Source: Rickettsiales bacterium (GTDB lineage Bacteria; Pseudomonadota; Alphaproteobacteria; Rickettsiales; UBA1997). Taken from it: a stretch of DNA of 13,381 nt. The DNA lies in the NCBI GenBank assembly GCA_947441875.1, contig CANEUR010000009.1, forward strand, positions 1 through 13,381. The letters run 5' to 3'. Below the pieces are notes generated by a model, which saw only the letters and a list, made by a program, of their open reading frames with translations, was not told the DNA's origin and did not search any database. The translations under genes and the position numbers were made by a program. Below, one piece after another: positions 7,277 to 13,381 of the stretch. How positions within the stretch are numbered: position 1 is the first letter of the stretch; each line of letters starts with the position of its first letter.

Positions 7277-9201
7277 TGTTTAAAAACACCTTCTTTTTTT
7301 TGTTGTTGTCTAATGCAAATTAATGCTTCGGCAAGCCTTCTTTCGATTGGATCGGTTGCATTAATATCGGGGTGCTTGCCATTATTTTTTACAAAAATGT
7401 TAATTTTTGGCCAAAGAATTAAGGCCTCATCAAAACTCATCTTGATTCTGCCTATTTCTATTGCTTCTTGAATAAGCCTAAAAACTTTTGAAGTAACCGA
7501 TTTCGATAAAATTTCAAAAGCTTTTTGAAAAGGATTAATGCTATTAATTAAATCGATATGCAAATCGTCGATATTTACAAATCTTCCACTCATAATAATA
7601 AATTTTTTATCACCAGATTCTTGAATTTGAGCATTTTTTATAGCCGAATCAACCACCACATATTGACTTATCTCTTCTATTTCGCTTGTTGTTAAATTGG
7701 GATATTTTACCTGAATAATTTTAGGAATCATCACTTTATTAATTACTTCGGCATCAATATTACCTGGTAAAGCCTTGATTACTTGATTATCTTGCAAAAT
7801 TGTGGCTTTTAAATCGTTTAAATCGGCTTCGATAATATCTTTTACTCTTTGAGAGCTCGGCTCTTTAAAGCCTCTAATTTTAATTTCGCCTGCCTGATTT
7901 TTATCTTCATCGTTTAGCTTGGTTTTAAATTTAAAATTCGGTGCCAAAACCTGCTCCATCAATAGCGAACAAGTAATTGCTTTTAACATATTATTAACCG
8001 AAAGAGTTATTTCTTGGTTTGAAGCATCGGGCTGGGCAATTAAATTAGTAAATTGAGCATGGGTTTTGTTTTGGCTATCTCTAGTGCATCTGCCAATAAT
8101 CTGAATCACCTCGGTTAAAGATCCCCGATAACCTACGGTTAAGGCATGTTGGCAATAAGGCCAATCAAAACCTTCTTTTGCCATACCAAGAGCAATAATT
8201 AAATCAACATCATCAACATTTGTAATGTTGCGTAAATATTCGGCAACTTTTTCGCGCCCATCTTCTTGCACTAAATTGGCGATTTTTAAAATCTTGCCAT
8301 CATTTTTTCTCTTTACATAAATTATGCCAGTTTGAGAATCTTGTTTTATAACTTCGCCTAAAATATCGAGAATTAAATCAACCTCTCGATATTTATCTTT
8401 TGTTGATTCGCCAGCATTAACATTTGGAATATGCAAAATAGTTTTTTTATTACTATCTAGCACCTCGGCAATTGCCGAAGTATATTTTCCTTGATAAAAA
8501 TGATAACCAATGCCTAATGATTTTAAATAAGTGTAGCCGTTTAGTTGTGCGTAATAATTATAAGTGATTTTGGTAAATTTTTCTTCATCAGCAGGCATCA
8601 AAACCGCCACACCATCGCCTCGAAAATATGATCCTGTCATGGCTACAATATGGCAATTTGATTTGGCCATAATATTGTTTAATAAACTACCTAATCGGCT
8701 ATTTTCTGTATTGGCAGAAATATGATGAAATTCATCAATGGCAAGCAAGCAATCGTCAAAATCTTCTGTGTTTAGTTTATCAAAAGCAAAACGCAAAGTG
8801 GCATGGGTGCAGATCAAAATTTTTTCTTCAGAGTTCATGAACCTTAAAAAAGCCTCAACTTTTTTATTGTCGCTTCCTGCGGTGCATAAATTATAAGCAT
8901 CTTGCGGTTGCCAATCGGCAAAAAAGCCGTTTTCGGTGAGTTTGGTTGCACTAAAAGATCCGCCGATTGATTTTTCTGGCACTGCCACAATTACTTTTTT
9001 GATACCTTGTTTATAGAGTTTATCTAGGGCAATAAACATTAGGGCTCGAGATTTCCCCGAAGCTGGCGGAGCTTTTAACAGCAAATATTTGGCATCTTTT
9101 GCATTGTAAGCTCGCTCTTGCATTTCGCGCATTCCCATTTTGTTAATGTTGGTGCTTTTGCCAGTTTGGGCATAATTTACTTCAACAATATTTTTAATCA
9201 T
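7273..9201 (-). CDS. DEAD/DEAH-box (SF2) helicase of a YeeB-like defence cluster
   Basis: A superfamily 2 ATP-dependent helicase or translocase, probably the motor that works with the neighbouring methyltransferase and nuclease on DNA. Motifs in order: MREMQERA (24-31), a Q-motif-like segment; Walker A APPASGKS (44-51); DEFHH (156-160) as the DExH box; MTGS (188-191) as motif III; GMAKEGFDWP (339-348) as motif V; and QIIGRCTRD (367-375) with the motif VI arginines. The remaining residues, about 380-642, match nothing I know and may dock the partners. No nuclease motif is seen. It begins 11 bp after the methyltransferase stop and its end overlaps the nuclease start by 4 bp. The arrangement matches yeeB of Bacillus subtilis; type III Res subunits are more distant relatives. 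Confidence 0.9.
   Translation of the reverse strand: MIKNIVEVNYAQTGKSTNINKMGMREMQERAYNAKDAKYLLLKAPPASGKSRALMFIALDKLYKQGIKKVIVAVPEKSIGGSFSATKLTENGFFADWQPQDAYNLCTAGSDNKKVEAFLRFMNSEEKILICTHATLRFAFDKLNTEDFDDCLLAIDEFHHISANTENSRLGSLLNNIMAKSNCHIVAMTGSYFRGDGVAVLMPADEEKFTKITYNYYAQLNGYTYLKSLGIGYHFYQGKYTSAIAEVLDSNKKTILHIPNVNAGESTKDKYREVDLILDILGEVIKQDSQTGIIYVKRKNDGKILKIANLVQEDGREKVAEYLRNITNVDDVDLIIALGMAKEGFDWPYCQHALTVGYRGSLTEVIQIIGRCTRDSQNKTHAQFTNLIAQPDASNQEITLSVNNMLKAITCSLLMEQVLAPNFKFKTKLNDEDKNQAGEIKIRGFKEPSSQRVKDIIEADLNDLKATILQDNQVIKALPGNIDAEVINKVMIPKIIQVKYPNLTTSEIEEISQYVVVDSAIKNAQIQESGDKKFIIMSGRFVNIDDLHIDLINSINPFQKAFEILSKSVTSKVFRLIQEAIEIGRIKMSFDEALILWPKINIFVKNNGKHPDINATDPIERRLAEALICIRQQQKKEGVFKQ
7287..7294 (-). 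promoter_or_regulatory. Strong ribosome binding site for the GIY-YIG nuclease gene
   Basis: On the minus strand AGAAGGTG lies 10 bases before the ATG at 7276, inside the last codons of the helicase gene. The other starts in the window have no comparable purine-rich site. It supports this ATG as the start and suggests the nuclease can be translated partly independently of the helicase. Confidence 0.6.
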
Positions 9202-9212
9202 TTTTTAGTTTT

Positions 9213-11888
9213 TTAAATTAAATTTAAGTTTTGTTGCCTCATTTCTTGATAAAGTTTAAATAAAAACTCTAGCCGTTCTTCGTTGGTTAAAAAAGGTGAA
9301 GAGCGGTAGCATAAATCGATAGCAATATCTAAATCGTGGTGAGCTTGGCGAAGGCCAGCGGGCATTTTTTGCGGGTGATACAATTCGGCCATTGATTTTT
9401 CGCAAAATCTTTCTCGTTCTTCTAAAATATATAAAACATAAGTTTTTAACAATTGCTGTTGCTTTTCACTAATTTGTGGAAAAGGAAAGGTATTATAACA
9501 AATTTCAACAGAATATCGTAATCCTGTGCCTAACCGCCCACCAACCGCTCTTACCCAAGCCATATGCATTTTAGAGGTAAGCACAGCAAAAACCCAAGGC
9601 TTAGCATTATAAATTGCAAGAGCAAGATTTGAAATAACAGAATCTTTGGTTAAAAAACCAATCGGAATATATTCTCGAGCCTCCGAAGAAACACTAGGAA
9701 TAATGATTGATGAACCAGTATTTCTGTCTCTAAATTGATGCGATCTAAGTGATAATTTATTTGTGCCCTTATCTTTACTAGCTAAACGATGTTTTTTTAC
9801 TTTTTCAATTCTATTTGCAATAAAAGGAATCGATAAAGCCAATGCTAAATTATCATCATCAATCCATAAACAATAACGATTGTAATCTCTGATAAACTCT
9901 TGAGATCCTAAAAATTTTTTCACAAAAATTTTGGCTTCTGGGTAATTATTCAATAATTGCTCTTTTTCTTGTTGCGATAAGATCAAGCCTCCGCCATCAT
10001 TTGGCATATTGCCAAAATTCATTTTTGGCAAATCAACAGAAAGCGGTTTGTTGCTTCTGATTATTGCCAAGTTTGAGCCTGCGGTTAAATAAGGGCTAAT
10101 GTTTTCAACAATTTTTTCGGTGATGGTTTTGTTGCTGTTTTCAATAAATAAAATTTTTTGAGTTTTTAAAATTGTTGGCTTTAAACCAATAATTGCCACG
10201 GTTACTCCAGCATTATATTTGGCATTATTTTGCCATTTAAAAGAAGTGTAAGCAAAAAATATTTCTACTCCAAGCTTGTAAATACTAGGCCACAAAAGAC
10301 CAACCGAATCACCTTGGCAAATGCTATTAGTAGAAACAAAAGCACATTTTGCACAAGAATTACCAATAAATATTGCAGCCTTATAAAACCAACAAGCAAT
10401 ATAATCGAGATCGCGATATTTTGAAAGATTACCGTCAAAAACCGCATCCATATCTTGTTTTTGTTGTAAATTTTGCACTCTCGCCCCTAAGTAAGGCGGG
10501 TTTCCTAAAATAAAAATGTCTTTGCCAGTTTCGGGCTGGCAAATTTCTTGCCAATTCAGCCTTGTAGCATTGCCATAAATAATTTTTCCGCCATCGTTTA
10601 ATGGCAAAGTTGGGTTAGCTTTACCAAAAATCTTGGCATATTTAACATTCATTTGATGATCGGCAAGCCATAGCGAAAGTTTGGCAATTTGGCAAGCAAA
10701 ATCATCGAGCTCAATGCCATAAAATTGCGAAAGTTTGATGCGTGAAAATGGCAAAAAAGATGCAGAATTAATTTCTTGTAATCGGCAAAAAATTTCTATT
10801 TCGAGTTTTTTTAATTCTTTAAAAGCAATAATCAAAAAATTACCCGAACCACAAGCAGGATCAAAAATTTTGCTATTTTCAAGCCTAGCAAGGAGTTGAT
10901 GCAGTTTTTTGCTATCGTGAAAGTTTTTTGCAAATTCGGTTTTTAATTCTTGTAAAAATAGCGGTTCTAAAACCTTCATAATATTTGGCACCGAAGTATA
11001 GTGCATGCCCATCGAACCTCTTTTTTCAGAAGTGACTACAGCCTGCATCATTGAACCAAAAATATCGGGGTTAATATCTTGCCAATCAAGATCGCCACAT
11101 TGAATAATCAGGTTGCGTGATTTGGTGTTAAATTGTGGAATTTTAATATTATTAGCAAATAATCCGCCGTTAACATAAGGAAATTGCCGAAAACTAAAAG
11201 CAAAATTAGCACGATCTTTGGTGTTTAAAATGGTAAAAAATTTGGCAAAAAAACTATCTAAATCACTACCGTCGGTTTGAGTTTGTGAAGCTAAAATATT
11301 GGTAAAAGATGCTTGGTTAAAAATGCCAGTATCTTCGGCAAAAAAACAAAACAACAATCTTGATAAAAAAATATTTAAATCTAGTAAATCGGCTTCGGTT
11401 GTAAATTGATTTTGTTTTTGAATTTCATCATAAATTTTTGCCATTTTTTCAGAAGCCTTAACATCAGCAGGGTTTTCATTTTGGTAGCTAGCTTTTTCCA
11501 TTCCTGCCCATGGCAAGAAAAAATCATAACGACTAGGTAAATTAACAATTGTTTCGTTTAGTGAATCTTTGGTTTTGGTATCAAAAGCCAAAATATTTTG
11601 GTAGTTGGTGATGATAATAAATCTGGGGTTGTGTTGATTGGTGAGTTTATCGGTTTGAGTTTGAGAAAAAATAGTTAATAAATCTTCGCTTTGCGTTGCT
11701 ACAAAAAATAATTTGTTTTTTAAAATGATCTGCCCGTTTTGTTTAGCTAAATTATATTTACCGTTTTTTAACAAAGTGATGGTGGCTTTTGGAAAACCAT
11801 AAGCAAGCAAAAGATCGTAGATAAAATTTTCTTGACAAAAATTTGTGATTAAATTTTGCAGGTTGTTTTCTATTTGCCCAATATTCAT
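9213..11888 (-). CDS. MmeI/YeeA(DnmA)-like adenine-specific DNA methyltransferase
   Basis: An 891-aa DNA methyltransferase that probably makes N6-methyladenine at a non-palindromic site, with its own target-recognition domain. Residues 1-150 correspond to the MmeI N-terminal nuclease-like region and 165-290 to the helical spacer (FCFFAEDTGIF, PYVNGGLF, GSMMQAV). SAM motif I FDPACGSGNF lies at 342-351, FYGIEL at 389-394 and catalytic motif IV NPPY at 463-466. FGNMPNDGGG and the following section form the target-recognition part, and the C-terminal tail ends LCYRSSPF...EERLEFLFKLY. In the N-terminal region the D-x9-ExK residues of MmeI are not apparent: GQIILKNKLFFVATQ at 52-66 stands where they would be expected, so no self-contained endonuclease is likely. 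First gene of the cluster; the start at 11888 (MNIGQIENNL) fits the family's beginning. DNA recognised is unknown. Confidence 0.92.
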   Translation of the reverse strand: MNIGQIENNLQNLITNFCQENFIYDLLLAYGFPKATITLLKNGKYNLAKQNGQIILKNKLFFVATQSEDLLTIFSQTQTDKLTNQHNPRFIIITNYQNILAFDTKTKDSLNETIVNLPSRYDFFLPWAGMEKASYQNENPADVKASEKMAKIYDEIQKQNQFTTEADLLDLNIFLSRLLFCFFAEDTGIFNQASFTNILASQTQTDGSDLDSFFAKFFTILNTKDRANFAFSFRQFPYVNGGLFANNIKIPQFNTKSRNLIIQCGDLDWQDINPDIFGSMMQAVVTSEKRGSMGMHYTSVPNIMKVLEPLFLQELKTEFAKNFHDSKKLHQLLARLENSKIFDPACGSGNFLIIAFKELKKLEIEIFCRLQEINSASFLPFSRIKLSQFYGIELDDFACQIAKLSLWLADHQMNVKYAKIFGKANPTLPLNDGGKIIYGNATRLNWQEICQPETGKDIFILGNPPYLGARVQNLQQKQDMDAVFDGNLSKYRDLDYIACWFYKAAIFIGNSCAKCAFVSTNSICQGDSVGLLWPSIYKLGVEIFFAYTSFKWQNNAKYNAGVTVAIIGLKPTILKTQKILFIENSNKTITEKIVENISPYLTAGSNLAIIRSNKPLSVDLPKMNFGNMPNDGGGLILSQQEKEQLLNNYPEAKIFVKKFLGSQEFIRDYNRYCLWIDDDNLALALSIPFIANRIEKVKKHRLASKDKGTNKLSLRSHQFRDRNTGSSIIIPSVSSEAREYIPIGFLTKDSVISNLALAIYNAKPWVFAVLTSKMHMAWVRAVGGRLGTGLRYSVEICYNTFPFPQISEKQQQLLKTYVLYILEERERFCEKSMAELYHPQKMPAGLRQAHHDLDIAIDLCYRSSPFLTNEERLEFLFKLYQEMRQQNLNLI

Positions 11889-11932
11889 AGTTTAGTTTTT
11901 TCTTTTGGGCTTGTTTTTTTGTTGATAAAAGC

Positions 11933-11960
11933 ATTTTAAATATTAGATTTTTAAAATCAA
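11933..11960 (-). promoter_or_regulatory. Candidate promoter of the methyltransferase-helicase-nuclease operon
   Basis: On the minus strand TTGATT (11955-11960) and TAAAAT (11933-11938) are separated by 16 bp. They match the -35 at four of six and the -10 at five of six positions. Transcription would start near 11926, about 38 bases before the ATG at 11888. In DNA this AT-rich such matches arise often, so the call rests on its position as much as on the match. Confidence 0.35.
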
Positions 11961-11988
11961 CATCCATAGAATAAAAATATAATTAGCG

Positions 11989-12010
11989 ATGCAATATTTC
12001 TATATTGCAT
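11989..12010. repeat. Perfect palindrome between the divergent genes
   Basis: ATGCAATAT (11989-11997) and ATATTGCAT (12002-12010) are exact reverse complements around the 4-base spacer TTCT. The element sits in the gap between the start of the defence operon (minus strand) and the small gene at 12074 (plus strand), about 30 bp upstream of the candidate operon promoter. A dimeric regulator site is the natural reading. A terminator is unlikely because no gene ends here. Confidence 0.55.
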
Positions 12011-12073
12011 TTTAGATGAATTTTGCTACTATTAATGGCAGTGCGGCAAGTTTTAAATCAAAACAATAATTTT

Positions 12074-12481
12074 ATGAAATTTATTCACATTAATTCGGCT
12101 GAAAAGCTAGGGCAGTATTGGCAGATTTTGTATAACAATTATTTTATAAATTTACAAACAGAATCGGCAACTTTATATAACGATTGGCAAAAAATCATCA
12201 GTCAGCAAAATCTATTTTTTTGCCTTGATGATAATCAAAACTTGCTAAATTTAGCAACCGCCAGCACTTGCTATAATCGGCAAGCCAAGCCTTATTGGTT
12301 GTTTAATAATTTACTTGATGGCAATTTATTAGCAAATACTTTTTTTTTAAACGAAATTAGCAAAATTTTACCACAAAATTTTAAGATAACGCTTTGTGTT
12401 TCTACTAAACATAAAAATATGCAGCAAGCATTGGCTACCAATAGTTTTTGGTTAAATCATTTTTGTTTTAGCTATGAATAA
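12074..12481 (+). CDS. Hypothetical protein overlapping the BrkB-family gene
   Basis: I do not recognise this 135-aa protein. From the ATG at 12074 it reads MKFIHINSAEKLGQYWQILY and is rich in N, Q, L and aromatic residues, with no signal peptide or clear membrane segment. The last part (LCVSTKHKNMQQALATNSFWL) is loosely like the closing N..A....GF section of GNAT acetyltransferases, but the acetyl-CoA loop is not visible, so I do not assign that function. The frame stays open upstream (ATG at 12035, TTG at 12023); 12074 is chosen because the sequence becomes protein-like there. No Shine-Dalgarno sequence supports any of the three starts. Its stop overlaps the next gene by 8 bp, so the two are probably co-translated, which is the main reason to believe it is real. 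Confidence 0.65.
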   Translation: MKFIHINSAEKLGQYWQILYNNYFINLQTESATLYNDWQKIISQQNLFFCLDDNQNLLNLATASTCYNRQAKPYWLFNNLLDGNLLANTFFLNEISKILPQNFKITLCVSTKHKNMQQALATNSFWLNHFCFSYE

Positions 12482-13313
12482 ACTAAACAAGGCAATACTA
12501 GGGCCGGTTATTATCATTACTAGGGCCATAAAAGATACCATCAAGCACGACGGAGTGGAGCATGCTGGTTATTTATCTTTTTTGGCAATTTTATCTTTTT
12601 TTCCATCGCTAATTTTTTTAATGACCGCCCTTAGTTTTTTTGATGGTTTATCAATTCATTTTTTAGAAAAAATTTTGGTGCATTTGCCAAAAGAAATGGC
12701 GGTGGGCTTAAAACCAACAATAGATGAAATTTTATCAGGCCCAAGCAACAAATACTTAACCATTGCTTTTATTGGCATCATCTGGACCGCCTCTTCTGCC
12801 GTAGAGGGCTTGCGAACCATTTTAAACAAAGCCTATCATATTGGCTCGCCCCCACCTTATTTATGGCGAAGATTTTTAAGTATTATTGAGTTTTTTATGA
12901 TTATTTTTTTAATTATTGCCAGCACTTTAATTTTGGTGGTAATACCAAACATTTTACAGCTTTTACCAGCTAAAATGCTAAAAGCCATCAATATTGATTT
13001 TGATTTTTTTTATTTAAGACAAATTATTACAGGGCTGATTTTAATTATTTCGGCTACCTTGCTTTATTATATTGTGCCAAGCACCAAACAAAACTTTAAA
13101 AAAACCATACCAGGAGCAATTTCTACAACTTTTTTATGGTTTTTCACCACCAAGCTTTTTGCTTATTATTTAAACTATTTTGGGCAGATTAATTTAATTT
13201 ATGGTTCAATTTCAAATATTATTATTTCGCTGATGTATTTTTATTTTGTGAGCTTTATTTTTATTTTAGGAGCAGAGTTTAACTACCATTTTGCAAAGTT
13301 TTACAGCAGATAA
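12474..13313 (+). CDS. YihY/virulence factor BrkB family membrane protein
   Basis: An inner-membrane protein of the YihY/BrkB (UPF0761) family, once misnamed ribonuclease BN; its molecular role is not settled. Family landmarks are HDGVEHAGYLSFLAILSFFPS at 25-44, IWTASSAVEGLRTILNKAY at 103-121, and the C-terminal PGAISTTFLWFFTTKLFAYY (213-232) with YGSISNIIISLMYFYFVSFI (243-262) and the closing GAEFN. Six membrane segments can be read at roughly 32-56, 94-110, 135-160, 182-202, 212-232 and 244-269. At 279 aa it is near the usual length of the family. The ATG at 12474 lies inside the end of the preceding gene, an 8-bp overlap, with no visible ribosome binding site of its own. The gene ends 5 bp before the convergent tRNA. 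Confidence 0.92.
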   Translation: MNKLNKAILGPVIIITRAIKDTIKHDGVEHAGYLSFLAILSFFPSLIFLMTALSFFDGLSIHFLEKILVHLPKEMAVGLKPTIDEILSGPSNKYLTIAFIGIIWTASSAVEGLRTILNKAYHIGSPPPYLWRRFLSIIEFFMIIFLIIASTLILVVIPNILQLLPAKMLKAINIDFDFFYLRQIITGLILIISATLLYYIVPSTKQNFKKTIPGAISTTFLWFFTTKLFAYYLNYFGQINLIYGSISNIIISLMYFYFVSFIFILGAEFNYHFAKFYSR

Positions 13314-13318
13314 AATAA

Positions 13319-13381
13319 TGGTGGAGATAAGGAGACTCGAACTCCTGACCCTCTGCTTGCAAAGCAGATGCTCTACCAACT
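13319..13381 (-). tRNA. tRNA-Ala(UGC), 5' end beyond the window
   Basis: On the minus strand the last 63 bases of a tRNA are present: most of the D arm (GGTAGAGC), an anticodon stem TCTGC/GCAGA with loop TTTGCAA, a 5-base variable loop (GGGTC), a T arm AGGAG/CTCCT with loop TTCGAGT, and an encoded CCA at 13319-13321. The anticodon TGC is at 13359-13361. The base at position 70 is U, which fits the G3:U70 pair that marks alanine tRNAs; the pairing G lies off the window. Confidence 0.95.

Noticed and set aside
10000..10016. TTTGGCA-TAT-TGCCAAA palindrome
   Set aside because: Lies inside codons for the conserved NMPN stretch of the methyltransferase; explained by coding.
11758..11967. A 69-codon minus-strand frame overlapping the methyltransferase start, as a controller or leader gene
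   Set aside because: It overlaps the methyltransferase coding region out of frame, and its start would precede the candidate transcription start. The lysine-rich product has no helix-turn-helix pattern.
6090..11995. ATTGCATCG at 6090-6098 and its reverse complement at 11987-11995, as terminal inverted repeats of a mobile element around the defence operon
   Set aside because: Only 9 bases match, the flanks do not extend the match, there is no target duplication or transposase, and one such match is expected between AT-rich gaps of this size.
5833..12010. TATATTGCAT present on both sides of the defence operon (5833-5842 and 12001-12010), as direct repeats
   Set aside because: Ten mostly A/T bases with no extension; likely chance.
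12016..12069. A 17-codon frame (MNFATINGSAAS...) ending 4 bases before the small gene, as a leader peptide
   Set aside because: No ribosome binding site and no regulatory codon run; its protein-like look is not enough.
13314..13381. tRNA-Ala as an integration site for the neighbouring genes
   Set aside because: No integrase and no repeat of the tRNA 3' end is seen in the window.

Overview
The window is AT-rich bacterial DNA using the standard bacterial code: TGA serves as a stop at the ends of ftsZ, thiE and the helicase gene. The FtsZ core sequence and the transhydrogenase alpha chain, which has domain I as a separate protein, point to an alphaproteobacterium. The low GC content and the short or overlapping gene junctions suggest a small-genome lineage such as a Rickettsiales- or Holosporales-like organism. 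That placement is inference.

Left block (20-4485, + strand): four tightly packed housekeeping genes. They encode domain I of the proton-translocating transhydrogenase (pntA), the division GTPase FtsZ, a thiamine-phosphate synthase (thiE) and a UbiH/COQ6-type flavin monooxygenase. The first junction is 13 bp and the next two are 4-bp ATGA overlaps, so this is probably one transcription unit. Its products serve unrelated pathways: redox balance, division, thiamine and ubiquinone.

Middle (4486-6118): a convergent gap with a weak hairpin, then a minus-strand lipoprotein gene (4639-5691) with a good sigma70-like promoter of its own. After it come about 430 bp of very AT-rich DNA with no supportable gene but several inverted repeats.

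Defence-type block (6119-11888, - strand): transcribed right to left, a large MmeI/YeeA(DnmA)-like adenine methyltransferase, a DExH helicase and a GIY-YIG (T5orf172-type) nuclease. They are separated by 11 bp and a 4-bp overlap. The order matches the yeeA-yeeB-yeeC set of Bacillus subtilis as I recall it. The methyltransferase keeps the nuclease-like N-terminal region of MmeI enzymes but shows none of the catalytic residues there. The cluster therefore looks like a restriction-modification or related defence system that has moved DNA cleavage to a helicase-nuclease pair. It is the most interesting part of the window.

Right block (12074-13381): a small unrecognised protein overlapping a YihY/BrkB-family membrane protein by 8 bp, then a convergent tRNA-Ala(UGC) gene whose 5' end is cut off by the window edge.
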